Assembly: GCA_035525495.1 (NCBI GenBank)
Contig: DATLED010000029.1
Location: 1-64,000, forward strand
Reading direction: 5' to 3'
Source of the DNA: DATLED01 sp035525495
Lineage (GTDB): Bacteria > Actinomycetota > Acidimicrobiia > Acidimicrobiales > CADCTF01
DNA: 64,000 nucleotides
The position numbers and the translations under genes were made by a program. The notes beneath the pieces were generated by a model, which worked only from the letters and a program-made list of their open reading frames with translations, did no database searches and was not told the DNA's origin. Positions 16,849 to 25,371 of the stretch are shown here, in pieces. Every line of letters begins with the position of its first letter. The stretch's first letter is position 1.

Positions 16849-19056
16849 TCAGGGGGCGGTGGTGGTGGTCGACGAGGTCGTCGTCGTCGAGGAGCTCGTC
16901 GTCGTCGTCGACTTCCGTGAGGTCGTCGTCGTGGTCGACGAGGTGGTCGTCGTCGTGCGGGACGGCGCCGTCGTGGACGACGTGGGCGCCGTCGTCGTCG
17001 TGTTGCCGCCGCCGGGCGCCGAGGTCGTCGTCGGCTCGACCGTCGTCGAGGACGTGGTCGTCGAGGACGTGGTCGAGGAGGTCGAGGTCGACGAGGTGGT
17101 CGTCGTCGCCAGTTCCAGGTCGAGGTCGTCGGGCGACGCCGTGAACAGCGGCTCGACCTTCACGCCCGCGAGTGCCTTCTTCATCACGTCGGAGAAGATC
17201 TGCGCGGGGAAGGTCCCGCCCGTCACGCCCCGCACGCCGTGGATGTTCACCATCGGCTTGCGCTCGGTCTTGTTCTCGTACCCGACCCACACACCGGTCG
17301 CCAGCTGCGGCGTGTAGCCGACGAACCAGGCGTCGATGTTGTCCTGGGTCGTCCCGGTCTTGCCGGCCACCGGACGCCCGATGTTGGCGTTGACGCCGGT
17401 GCCCGACTTGACCACGCCCTGGAGCGGGTTGTTCAGCACCCCGACCTCCTCGGGCTCGAACACCGGCTTGGTCTCGGGCTTGGCCGTGTAGATGACCTTG
17501 CCGTTGCGGTCCTTGATCCTGGCGATCGAGTACGGCTCGGCGTACTCGCCCTTGGCGGCGAACGTCGCATACGCCGACGCCATCTCCAGCGCATTGGCGC
17601 CCTTGGTCAACCCGCCCAGGAAGTACCCGCCCAGATCCGTGCTCGCGTCCTCGGGGATCCCGGCGTCGGTCGCGACCCGTTTGACCTCTCGGGCACCGGC
17701 CGCGCAGCCGAGCTCCGCGAACACCACGTTCACCGAGTGGATCAGCGCGTCGTCGACGGTGATGGCGCCACCGAGATCCTCGCCGGAGTAGTTGTTCACT
17801 GGCTCGGGTCGATAACACGGGATGACCCGTCCCGACGAGCCGTCGTAGGTCGTGCGCGGATCGATCCCCTTGCGCAGCGCCGCGAGGTAGACGAACGGCT
17901 TGGTGGACGAGCCGATCTGCCGGGCGGCACGGGACGACATGTCGAACTCGCTCTTCGAGAAGTCGAGCCCGCCGAAGAGGCTGCGGATGGCACCGTCGCC
18001 CGGAACGACGGTGGCCACCGCCGTGAACGGGTCCTCCGGAGCACCCAACCGGGCCTGCACCGACGCCACCGTCGCGTCGAACACCTTCGGGTCGAACGTC
18101 GTCTCGATCGTGTAACCGCCGGTGTAGAGCTGGCTGTCGCGCGTCGCCCTCGATCCGCCGAGCGCCTCGATGCCACGCGCTTCCCGCTTCACGTAGGCCG
18201 CGAAGTGCGGAGCCTTCCCGAGGCCGTTGTTGTCGGCTGCGGGCTTCGGCGGGAGCTCGACCGGCGTGGCCAGCGCCGCCTTGAGCTCGGCGGGCTTCAG
18301 CCACCCCTGCTGGCCCATGTTGCGCAGAACCTGGTCGCGGCGACGCCTGGTGGCCGGCACGTCCTCGGCGTCGCGGGGGTCGAGCGCCTCGGGAGCCCGG
18401 ATCTTCCCGGCGATCAACGCCGCCTGGTCCACGGTCAGCTTGTCGGCAGAGGTGTTGTAGTACACCTCGGCGGCCGCGTTGATGCCGTATGCGCCCTGAC
18501 CGAAGTAGATCTGGTTGAGGTAGCGCTCGAGCAGTTCGTCCTTCGTGTACTTCTTCTCGAGCTTTGCCGCGTACAGGACCTCTTTGAGCTTCCGGAAGAC
18601 CGTTCGCTCCCTCGCCGTGTAGTTGATCTTCGCGAGCTGCTGGGTGATCGTGCTGCCGCCCTGCGTCCGCCCCTGTGCGGACCGCAGGAACGCACGGAAG
18701 ATGGCCGAGGAGTCCACGCCGGCGTGGTGGTAGAAGTCCTGGTCCTCAGCCCCCATGACCGCTTGCTTGACCTGGTCAGGGAGCGCGTCGACGGTGATCG
18801 GCTCCCGCCGCTCGGACTTGTCGAGTTCGGCCACGGTGCTGCCGTCGATGGCCACGAGCTTCGTGGTCTGCGGAAGCTGCTTGAAGTCGGCGATGTTCGG
18901 CGCGAGGGGCGTGGCCACGAACACGATTGCCTTGCTCAGACCGAGCGCCACCCCCTTCCGCAGCGGCGGCACCGCCACGACGACCAGGAGCACGAGCGCG
19001 ATGCCGCCGAGGATCTTGAGCAGCAGGGCGCGATCAGGGAAGCGGATGCGGGACAT
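16849..19056 (-). CDS. Class A penicillin-binding protein (glycosyltransferase/transpeptidase)
   Basis: A bifunctional peptidoglycan synthase of about 735 residues with one N-terminal membrane helix. The glycosyltransferase domain shows EDQDFYHHAGVD and GGSTITQQLAK; the transpeptidase shows the Ser nucleophile in SSTKPF (near residue 380), the SVN triad in IHSVNVVF and KTGTTQDN. The last 90 residues are almost all Ser and Thr with a few Pro (encoded by 16857-17100), a probable wall-spanning tail that may be glycosylated. I prefer the ATG at 19056; an in-frame GTG at 19074 would add six residues. The reading frame overlaps the end of the ECF S-component gene, so the two are probably cotranscribed, although they look functionally unrelated. 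Confidence 0.92.
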   Translation of the reverse strand: MSRIRFPDRALLLKILGGIALVLLVVVAVPPLRKGVALGLSKAIVFVATPLAPNIADFKQLPQTTKLVAIDGSTVAELDKSERREPITVDALPDQVKQAVMGAEDQDFYHHAGVDSSAIFRAFLRSAQGRTQGGSTITQQLAKINYTARERTVFRKLKEVLYAAKLEKKYTKDELLERYLNQIYFGQGAYGINAAAEVYYNTSADKLTVDQAALIAGKIRAPEALDPRDAEDVPATRRRRDQVLRNMGQQGWLKPAELKAALATPVELPPKPAADNNGLGKAPHFAAYVKREARGIEALGGSRATRDSQLYTGGYTIETTFDPKVFDATVASVQARLGAPEDPFTAVATVVPGDGAIRSLFGGLDFSKSEFDMSSRAARQIGSSTKPFVYLAALRKGIDPRTTYDGSSGRVIPCYRPEPVNNYSGEDLGGAITVDDALIHSVNVVFAELGCAAGAREVKRVATDAGIPEDASTDLGGYFLGGLTKGANALEMASAYATFAAKGEYAEPYSIARIKDRNGKVIYTAKPETKPVFEPEEVGVLNNPLQGVVKSGTGVNANIGRPVAGKTGTTQDNIDAWFVGYTPQLATGVWVGYENKTERKPMVNIHGVRGVTGGTFPAQIFSDVMKKALAGVKVEPLFTASPDDLDLELATTTTSSTSTSSTTSSTTTSSTTVEPTTTSAPGGGNTTTTAPTSSTTAPSRTTTTTSSTTTTTSRKSTTTTSSSTTTTSSTTTTAP

Positions 19057-19873
19057 GTACTTCGGTTCTTGCACTGGCGACCGAACCTGAAACGTCGTTC
19101 AGCAGAACGACGGGGCGCAACCGGACGGCGAAGCGCCGAAGGGACGGGAGCAGGGCCCGCCCGGTGATCGCGATGAGCACGCCGTTGGCCAGGGCGCCGG
19201 CGGCGTCCCACCCGAACGAGGTCACCGCATAGAAGGCCCGGTAGCGGTGCAGGGTCTCGGCCAACCCGATGCCCGGTGCCCACGAGAGCGGTCCCTCGCC
19301 GGTGGAGAACGGCCAGAACCAGAGGTTCATGATCGCGCCAAAGACGAAGCCCCACAGCCACCCGTAGGCGGCGAGGATCGCGACCTCGACGCCGGGCCGA
19401 CCGAGGCGGACGGTCGCACGGCCGACCACGCCCGCTCCCGCGCCCATCCACGCCAGGGCGAGCATCTGAAACGGAAGCCACGGGCCGATCCCGCCCGTGA
19501 CGACGGCAGACGTGGACATGGCGACGAGGCCGAGGAGGAGCCCGAAGCGCGGACCGAAGGCAGCGCCCGCGAGGACGACGAGGAAGAAGATGCCGCTGCC
19601 CCCGCCCGGGAGGTCGAGCAGTCGGAGCAGACCGGCGCTGGCGCCGAGGACGCCGAGCAGTGCGATGGTGGCGCCGTTCATCGTCCCCCGCCGGACCTCG
19701 AGGGCGACGGCCGCGACAGCGAGCGCCCCGACGAGGGCGGCGACGAGCGGGGCGTCGCCGGCGTGCGCCTGCATCCCCACCGTCCCGCGCGGCAGCCAGA
19801 ACGGATAGAGGAACGCCGCGGCGCCCACAACCACGACGAGGGCGTAGACGACGCCCGCCCTCAGTCGCTCCAC
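19034..19873 (-). CDS. ECF transporter substrate-binding membrane component (S component)
   Basis: A 279-residue membrane protein with about six to eight hydrophobic segments, including GIFFLVVLAGAAFGPRFGLLLG and GPWLPFQMLALAWMGAGAG, which resemble ECF S components that end in a hydrophilic tail. The GTG at 19873 is the likely start, overlapping the ATPase stop by 13 bases; the frame stays open upstream only as antisense-like sequence in the ATPase gene. It follows ecfA and ecfT in the same operon, so it should set the substrate specificity of this transporter. Cobalamin is the likeliest ligand because a B12 riboswitch and transcobalamin-like genes lie directly across the divergent promoter, but sequence alone does not show this. 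Confidence 0.7.
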   Translation of the reverse strand: MERLRAGVVYALVVVVGAAAFLYPFWLPRGTVGMQAHAGDAPLVAALVGALAVAAVALEVRRGTMNGATIALLGVLGASAGLLRLLDLPGGGSGIFFLVVLAGAAFGPRFGLLLGLVAMSTSAVVTGGIGPWLPFQMLALAWMGAGAGVVGRATVRLGRPGVEVAILAAYGWLWGFVFGAIMNLWFWPFSTGEGPLSWAPGIGLAETLHRYRAFYAVTSFGWDAAGALANGVLIAITGRALLPSLRRFAVRLRPVVLLNDVSGSVASARTEVHVPHPLP

Positions 19874-21411
19874 AGCTCGGCCTCGACCTCTTCCACGGTC
19901 AGGTACGGCGGGAGGACGCGCAGGACCTGGGGCGCGAACAGGCTCCCCGCCAAGACCCCGCGGGCCGGTCCGGCTGCGATCACCTGGCCATCGCCGAGGA
20001 CGACGGCCCGCGTCGCGCTCCGGGCTGCGAGCTCGATGTCGTGGGTGGCGAGCACGACGGCACCGCCGCCGGCAGCGTGCTCGGTGACGGCAGCTTCGAG
20101 CGCGGTGCGCGACGCCGCGTCCATGCCGCGCGTCGGCTCGTCGAGGAGCAGCACGTCGGCGCCCCCAACGGCGACGGCCGCGACGGCGATCCTCTGGCGC
20201 TGCCCTCCGGACAGGCTCCGCGGATGGCGGTCGGCGAGACCGTCGAGGTGCAGTCGCGCCAGCCATCGGTCGACCTCGCCGGAGTCGTGTCGTCCCAGCA
20301 GTCGCAGCGTCTGTTCGAGCTCGCGTCGGACCGTCGGCGCGAACAGCAGGCTGTTCGGATCCTGGGGCACATAGGCCGCAGGGGCGTGGCTCTCGACGAC
20401 ACCGCCGGACAACCCTTGTAGCGACGCGAGAGCGCGGAGCACGGTCGTCTTTCCCGCCCCGTTGCGCCCCAGCAGCGCGACCACCTCGCCCTGTCGGACC
20501 TCGAGGTCGACCCCGTCGACGACCACCACACCACCGAGGTCGATGCGCATCGAGCGCCCAGCGACGAGCACGTCGCCTGGCGCCTCGACGGCTCGATCCC
20601 GCGGACGGTCGGGGATCGGGGGTCGCGGTCGCGCCCGCGCCTCCTTGACCGTCAACGGCGGCGGCAGCCACCCGAGGAGCCGGCCGAGACGCGTGACGCT
20701 CGGCGCGCCGTCATACGCCGCCAGCACGTGGCCCGGCGCGCCCGGCGCGCCGACGAGCCGTCCGCCGGCGACGACGATCGCACGATCGGCGAGGGGCGCG
20801 GCCCGCTCGAGTCGGTGCTCGGCGATGACCACCGTCGTGCCGAGGTCGGCGTTGAGGCGGGCGACGGCGGCGAGCACGTCCTCTGCGCCCTGCGGATCGA
20901 GCTGCGACGTGGGTTCGTCCAGCACGAGGGCGGAGGGCGCGGCCGCCAGCGCGCCCGCGATGGCGCAGCGCTGGCGCTCGCCGCCAGACAGCGACGCAGG
21001 GGAGCGCCGCCGCAGGTCGGCGATGTCGAGAGCGTCGAGCACCTCCTCGACGCGTCGCCGCATAGCGCCCTCCTCTGTCCCCAGGTTCTCGAGGACGAAC
21101 GCGAGGTCGGCCTCGACCTGGTCGACGACGAACTGGGCCTCGGGGTCCTGGTGCACGAAGCCGACGACGTCCGCCAGCGCGCGCGGCGGGTGCGATCGCG
21201 TGGAGCGTCCGAAGGCGACGACTTCACCCGAGAAGCGGCCACCGGTGGCGTGGGGGACGAGCCCGTTGGCTGCTCGCAACAGCGTGCTTTTCCCAGAGCC
21301 CGACGATCCGGCGACGAGCAGGATCTCGCCGTCCCGCACCTCGAGGTCGACGTCCTCGAGGACCATCGGCCCGTCGGGATAGGCGAATCCGACGTCGCGA
21401 TATTCGATCAC
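19861..21411 (-). CDS. ecfA: ECF transporter duplicated ATPase (EcfA/EcfA')
   Basis: A 516-residue cytoplasmic protein with two complete ABC ATPase domains, the usual single-chain form of EcfA1 and EcfA2 in actinobacteria. Domain 1 (about residues 1-235) has GSSGSGKST, HQDPEAQFV as the Q-loop, LSGGERQR and LVLDEPTSQLD. Domain 2 (about 280-500) has GRNGAGKTT, PQDPNSLLF, LSGGQRQR and LLLDEPTRGMD. All catalytic residues are present in both halves. Start is the GTG at 21411, overlapping the ecfT stop as GTGA. With EcfT and the S component it forms an ATP-driven vitamin importer. Confidence 0.9.
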   Translation of the reverse strand: MIEYRDVGFAYPDGPMVLEDVDLEVRDGEILLVAGSSGSGKSTLLRAANGLVPHATGGRFSGEVVAFGRSTRSHPPRALADVVGFVHQDPEAQFVVDQVEADLAFVLENLGTEEGAMRRRVEEVLDALDIADLRRRSPASLSGGERQRCAIAGALAAAPSALVLDEPTSQLDPQGAEDVLAAVARLNADLGTTVVIAEHRLERAAPLADRAIVVAGGRLVGAPGAPGHVLAAYDGAPSVTRLGRLLGWLPPPLTVKEARARPRPPIPDRPRDRAVEAPGDVLVAGRSMRIDLGGVVVVDGVDLEVRQGEVVALLGRNGAGKTTVLRALASLQGLSGGVVESHAPAAYVPQDPNSLLFAPTVRRELEQTLRLLGRHDSGEVDRWLARLHLDGLADRHPRSLSGGQRQRIAVAAVAVGGADVLLLDEPTRGMDAASRTALEAAVTEHAAGGGAVVLATHDIELAARSATRAVVLGDGQVIAAGPARGVLAGSLFAPQVLRVLPPYLTVEEVEAELWSD

Positions 21412-22457
21412 TTCGCCGGCCTGGCGACCGCAACCGGCACCGCCAACGTCGCGAGAGCGACGACGGCGACGAGGTTGAGCGCCGGCACACCCAGGGACGA
21501 CCCGGGCCACACCAGCGAGTCGTCGCCTCGAGACGAGAGGACGGTGAGCGCAAGTGGCGCAAACCACGCCACCGCCGCGATCGACCAGTCCGAAGGCCGC
21601 AGCCGACGACGGCGGTAGCGGATGCGACCGGTCGAGCGCGAGGACGCGACGATCGCCGCGATCACGCCGGTCAGGCCCGCGGTCGCCAGCGCGGTGGCGA
21701 CGACCGTGGCGCGAGCGACGAGCGCGACGAAGCATGCGCCGAGTGCCAGCAACCCGACGAGGCTGAGCCATCCGGCGACGGCGTCCAGAGCTGTCGCCCG
21801 CCGGTGGCCGAAGCCGCGTGAGTCCATCGACTCCGCAAGCCCCACGGCGCGGTCCATACCGGTCTCGAGGACGGGCACGACCTGTCGCAGGACCCGACCT
21901 CGGCGCACCACCCGTCCGCCCGTGCGGGCGCGGTCCGCCTCGCGGACGGCACCCACGGCCGCCAGCGTCGAGGGCACGAACGCGAGGGCGACGGTGATGG
22001 CCAACCCGACCTCGTAGAAGGCGCGCGGCGCGGCGTGCACGAGCTCGTGGTGCGACACCACCGCGTTGAACGCACCGAAGGCGGCGAGGATCCCGACGAT
22101 CGCCCATCCCTCGGCGGCGGCACGAGCCACGACTGGGCCCTCGACGGTGCCGCCGACGGTGAACCCCCCGAGGACGGACGGCAGCGTGGCCTCCGGAAGA
22201 CGGAAGAGGACATCGGTGCCGGCGTGGGTCGTGCCCACCGTGAGGAGGAGTCGGAGCAGTGCGAAGGCCACGCCCGCGAGGACGAGCACCCGGAACGACC
22301 CGCGCAGCGGACCGTCGGTCGCGTGGGCCTCCACGACGAGCGCGCTGACGGCCACCACGAGAGCGACGTAGAGCGGGTTCGGGGCCAGCTGCACGGAGGC
22401 GGCGGCTGCCAGCGCCCACAGCAACCACACGACCGCCGGGACGGGAGAGGCGTTCAC
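21408..22457 (-). CDS. ecfT: ECF transporter transmembrane component (EcfT/CbiQ family)
   Basis: A 349-residue membrane protein that would couple the ATPase pair to the S component. The EcfT hallmark is the paired cytoplasmic Ala-Arg-Gly-type helix; here the segment AVGLAESMDSRGFGHRR (near residue 215) carries the conserved ARG-like SRGFG. It starts with GTG at 22457, the first gene of the minus-strand T-A-S operon. A TACCGT box on the minus strand ends about 10 bases upstream and overlaps the promoter of the divergent riboswitch transcript. I see no riboswitch on this strand, so any B12 control of the operon would be indirect. Confidence 0.85.
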   Translation of the reverse strand: MNASPVPAVVWLLWALAAAASVQLAPNPLYVALVVAVSALVVEAHATDGPLRGSFRVLVLAGVAFALLRLLLTVGTTHAGTDVLFRLPEATLPSVLGGFTVGGTVEGPVVARAAAEGWAIVGILAAFGAFNAVVSHHELVHAAPRAFYEVGLAITVALAFVPSTLAAVGAVREADRARTGGRVVRRGRVLRQVVPVLETGMDRAVGLAESMDSRGFGHRRATALDAVAGWLSLVGLLALGACFVALVARATVVATALATAGLTGVIAAIVASSRSTGRIRYRRRRLRPSDWSIAAVAWFAPLALTVLSSRGDDSLVWPGSSLGVPALNLVAVVALATLAVPVAVARPAK

Positions 22458-22465
22458 GTTTCGAC

Positions 22466-22473
22466 TACGGTAC
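22466..22473. promoter_or_regulatory. Overlapping divergent -10 elements
   Basis: The sequence TACGGTAC... reads TACGGT on the plus strand (22466-22471) and TACCGT on the minus strand (22473-22468). Both match the TANNNT form seen before other genes here. The plus copy would start transcription just ahead of the cobalamin riboswitch and the minus copy just ahead of ecfT. No convincing -35 element is visible. Confidence 0.4.
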
Positions 22474-22475
22474 GG

Positions 22476-22570
22476 CCTGGCAGAGGACGGGGGAAGCCGG
22501 TGGAAGTCCGGCGCTGACCCGCAACTGTGATCGGACCCTCGGGTCCGGGAGCCAGGATGCCCGCCCTCCG
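22476..22570 (+). promoter_or_regulatory. Cobalamin (B12) riboswitch
   Basis: The leader of the plus-strand gene at 22643 carries the conserved core of cobalamin riboswitches: GGGGAAGCCGGTGGAAGTCC, then GCGCTGACCCGCAACTGTGA, a GC hairpin (CGGACCCTCGGGTCCG) and the B12 box GAGCCAGGATGCCCGCC at 22549-22565. Order and spacing follow the consensus. It lies on the plus strand only, so it controls the two exported proteins rather than the divergent ECF operon. Adenosylcobalamin or another corrinoid is the expected ligand, with expression reduced when it is bound. Confidence 0.93.
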
Positions 22571-22633
22571 CACGCCGGCCAACGGCGTTCCTTCATCGTC
22601 ATGCGGCCCTCGTGGAACGGGGCCGGCGGAGGG
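22564..22633 (+). promoter_or_regulatory. Expression platform pairing that masks the ribosome-binding site
   Basis: CCCTCC at 22564-22569, which overlaps the end of the B12 box, can pair with GGAGGG at 22628-22633, the Shine-Dalgarno nine bases before the ATG at 22643. The pairing continues with GCCGGCC (22574-22580) against GGCCGGC (22621-22627). This would block translation, so the switch probably acts at initiation; no T-tract typical of an intrinsic terminator follows. Confidence 0.65.
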
Positions 22634-22642
22634 TTAACTTCC

Positions 22643-24436
22643 ATGTCATCCACGTCTTTCCGACGTTCGTTCGTCGCCTCGGCGCTCGTCTTCGCGCTCG
22701 GCTCGGCCTCACTGCAGGGCGCTCTCACGCCCGCCGCGGCGGCCGATGCGCGGTCGAAGTCGGTCTCCGACCGAGCCGTCGCGTTCATCGCGTCGCAGCA
22801 GCGCGACGACGGCGGGTTCGGATCAGGGGAGGCCGGCTTCCCCGGGTTCGAGACCCCCGACGCCGTGCTCGCCATCGCCGAGGCCGCGCAGACGACCCTG
22901 GCGTACGACGCAGCGGTCGCCCGCACACGCGTCCAGTCGGTCCAGCGCAACGGCCGCGACGGGCTCGAGTATCTCGACGACCTCGCCGACGGCGGCGTCG
23001 ACGTCGGCAAAGCCGCCCAACTCGTCATCGTCGCCATCGCTGTCGGCCTCAACCCGCGGTCCTTCGACCCCGACGGCGACGGCGCGACCGACCTCGTCGC
23101 GGTGGTCGACGCGGGACGGAAGGCGAACGGCTCCTACGGCAACTTCTACAACTCCACCGCCCAGGTCGTCCTCGCCTTCGCCGCCATCGGCCGCGACATC
23201 CCTGCGAAGACGGTCGACTACCTCCGCAACGCACAGCAGGCGTCCGGGGGCTACGACTTCAGCGGGGACCCGTCGAGCGACGGCGTCGACGTCGACACCA
23301 CCGCCCGGGTGATACAGGCGCTGGTGGCGGCCCGCGTGTCGCCGTCGGACCCCTCGGTCGCCAAGGCCCTCGGGTTCCTTGCCCGCCAGCAGAACACCGA
23401 CGGCAGCTGGTCGGCCTTCGGCTCGCCCGACCCGAACTCGACGGCCCAGGCGATCCTCGCCATCGAAGCCGCGGGCTACGACGTCGTGACCAACTGCTGG
23501 CGCGCCGCCCAAGGGGTGACGGCGACGACGGCGTCGCCCGACGACTTCCTCCGGAAGGCCCAGGCTCCGGACGGGCACATCGCCGGCAGCGGCGACGAGT
23601 TCGGCGTGAACACCTTCGCCACGTCGCAGAGCGTGGAGGCGTTGCTGAGGTCGTATCAGCCGATCGTCCGTGCGCCGCGTCAGGCTTGTGCGACGACGGG
23701 CTACCGCCTCGTCGCCGCCGACGGTGGCGTGTTCACCTTCGGCGACGCAGGATTCTTCGGCTCGACCGGAGACCTCGTCCTCAACAAGCCGATCGTGGCG
23801 ACGGCGAAGACACCGACGGGCAAGGGGTACTGGCTCTTCGCCACCGACGGCGGCGTCTTCAGCTTCGGCGATGCGGCCTTCTTCGGATCGACGGGCGCCA
23901 CGCCGCTGAAGAAGCCGATCGTGGCGGCGGCGGCCACGCCCACCGGCGGCGGCTACTGGCTGTTCGCGTCGGACGGTGGCGTCTTCACCTTCGGCGACGC
24001 CGCCTTCTTCGGGTCGACCGGCAACGTCGTGCTGAACAAGCCGATCGTGGGCGGCGAGGCGAGCGCATCGGGCCGGGGCTATTGGCTGTTCGCCTCGGAC
24101 GGCGGCGTGTTCACGTTCGGCGACGCCGCCTTCCACGAGTCGGCCGGTGACCTCGTCCTCAACAGGCCGATCGTTGCCGGCGTCGCGTCCCGCACCGGCG
24201 GCGGCTACCTGCTGTTCGCGTCGGACGGTGGCGTCTTCACCTTTGGCGACGCCGTCTTCGCCGGATCGACCGGAGACCTCACGCTCAACAAGCCGATCGT
24301 GTCGGGGATCCGCAGCGGCGGCGACGGCTACTACCTCGTCGCGTCCGACGGCGGCGTGTTTGCCTTCAACGCCCCGTTCCTCGGCTCCGAGGGCGCTCGC
24401 CCGCTGAACTCCCCGGTCGTCAGCGCCACGCGCTGA
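22643..24436 (+). CDS. Exported alpha/alpha-barrel protein resembling the transcobalamin N-domain, with propeller-like repeats
   Basis: A 597-residue secreted protein under the cobalamin riboswitch. After a signal peptide (to about residue 33) comes a prenyltransferase/terpenoid-cyclase-type helical repeat region (about 45-345) with recurrent QQRDDGGFGSG, AQQASGGYDFSGD and RQQNTDGSWSAFGSPD motifs, the fold of the N-terminal domain of intrinsic factor and transcobalamin. Residues about 352-597 hold six tandem repeats of roughly 40 residues around GYWLFASDGGVFTFGDA, a repeat common on actinobacterial surface proteins. The ATG at 22643 follows GGAGGG; an earlier in-frame GTG/ATG would lie inside the leader. 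The DUF4430-like gene follows after 8 bases. I infer corrinoid capture outside the membrane. Confidence 0.75.
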   Translation: MSSTSFRRSFVASALVFALGSASLQGALTPAAAADARSKSVSDRAVAFIASQQRDDGGFGSGEAGFPGFETPDAVLAIAEAAQTTLAYDAAVARTRVQSVQRNGRDGLEYLDDLADGGVDVGKAAQLVIVAIAVGLNPRSFDPDGDGATDLVAVVDAGRKANGSYGNFYNSTAQVVLAFAAIGRDIPAKTVDYLRNAQQASGGYDFSGDPSSDGVDVDTTARVIQALVAARVSPSDPSVAKALGFLARQQNTDGSWSAFGSPDPNSTAQAILAIEAAGYDVVTNCWRAAQGVTATTASPDDFLRKAQAPDGHIAGSGDEFGVNTFATSQSVEALLRSYQPIVRAPRQACATTGYRLVAADGGVFTFGDAGFFGSTGDLVLNKPIVATAKTPTGKGYWLFATDGGVFSFGDAAFFGSTGATPLKKPIVAAAATPTGGGYWLFASDGGVFTFGDAAFFGSTGNVVLNKPIVGGEASASGRGYWLFASDGGVFTFGDAAFHESAGDLVLNRPIVAGVASRTGGGYLLFASDGGVFTFGDAVFAGSTGDLTLNKPIVSGIRSGGDGYYLVASDGGVFAFNAPFLGSEGARPLNSPVVSATR

Positions 24437-24444
24437 CGAGCCGC

Positions 24445-25362
24445 ATGAGGCCGCGCCTCGCGCTCGCGCTCGTCCTCTTCGCCGTGGTGGCGACGAGCGC
24501 GGCGCGAGCGGCCGAGGCGCAAGATTCGTCGACGTCGTCGATGCACCACGCGGCTGTCGTCATCGACACCGGTGACGGCCAGGTCCGCAAGATGTGCCTC
24601 GCCTTCCCCGAGGACGAGATCTCGGGCATCGAGGCACTCCGCCGTCTCGACACCCGTCCGAACCGCTTCGAGCCGTACGGCTCCAAGGGCCTCGCCGTCT
24701 GCATGCTCTGCGGCGTGGGCTGCTCTACCGGCGCCTGCTTCTGCGACCCCGCCAGGTACTGGGCCTACCACCGGGCAGGACCAGGCGAGGCGACGTACCA
24801 ACCCAGCCGAGCCGGCGCCAGCTCCACGGTCGTGCGCGACGGGGACGTCGAGGCCTGGAAGTGGGGCAGCGGCGATCCGCCCGAAAAGACCACCGTCGGC
24901 CAGACCTGCAACGTCCCCGAGCCACCGGCGAGAACGAGCAGCGCAACGACCACGACGAGCGAGGCGACCTCGCCCGCCACCGAAGCCAGCCAGTCCCCGA
25001 CGACCACCAACCCCGCCCCGTCACCAACCTCTCCCCAGGCGTCGACCCCCGCCGTAGGTGGCCCCACCCCCAAGGGCGCGCCGGCCACGGTCCCGCCGGC
25101 AGAGGCGCGGCTCGCGGCCGCGGGTGAGGAAGCAGCGTCCCCGTCCTCAGCGACCGACGATGAGGCCGCCTTCAATTCCGCAGCGGAGGTGAAGCGGAAC
25201 CTCGGAGCGCAGGGAGGTGGGGCGGCCGACCCGCGGCGAAAGGGGACGACCGTGCTCGACAAAGCCACAACCGCCGTCTTCGCCGCCACCCTCGGCGGGA
25301 TCCTGTTCTGGCGGTCCAGACTGCGCAGGGCGAACGTGCGAAGGGGGAGACCCGTTCGCTAG
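24445..25362 (+). CDS. Exported, membrane-anchored DUF4430-like (transcobalamin C-domain-like) protein
   Basis: A 305-residue protein with a signal peptide (MRPRLALALVLFAVVATSAARA), a Cys-rich domain at about residues 28-155, a Thr/Ser/Pro linker (about 155-225) and a C-terminal helix (AVFAATLGGILFWRS) with a basic tail. The domain reads SGIEALRRLD, KGLAVCMLCGVGC, RYWAYHRAG and GDVEAWKWGSG; the YW and final Gly-Asp turn pattern resembles DUF4430, the beta domain of transcobalamin-type proteins. Six or more Cys suggest disulfides outside the cell. It shares the B12-riboswitch transcript with the barrel protein. The DUF4430 assignment is by pattern only. Confidence 0.62.
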   Translation: MRPRLALALVLFAVVATSAARAAEAQDSSTSSMHHAAVVIDTGDGQVRKMCLAFPEDEISGIEALRRLDTRPNRFEPYGSKGLAVCMLCGVGCSTGACFCDPARYWAYHRAGPGEATYQPSRAGASSTVVRDGDVEAWKWGSGDPPEKTTVGQTCNVPEPPARTSSATTTTSEATSPATEASQSPTTTNPAPSPTSPQASTPAVGGPTPKGAPATVPPAEARLAAAGEEAASPSSATDDEAAFNSAAEVKRNLGAQGGGAADPRRKGTTVLDKATTAVFAATLGGILFWRSRLRRANVRRGRPVR

Positions 25363-25365
25363 CCT
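25360..25365 (+). promoter_or_regulatory. -10 box (TAGCCT) before the M23 peptidase gene
   Basis: TAGCCT ends exactly six bases before the ATG at 25372, with no Shine-Dalgarno in between. The same spacing precedes thrS, pdxS and other genes here, so a leaderless transcript is likely. The box overlaps the stop codon of the preceding gene. Confidence 0.4.
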
Positions 25366-25371
25366 CCTACA

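Noticed and set aside
16857..17100. Short tandem repeats (GTC/GTG-rich), possible CRISPR or microsatellite
   Set aside because: They encode the Ser/Thr-rich tail of the penicillin-binding protein; there are no spacers or uniform repeat units.
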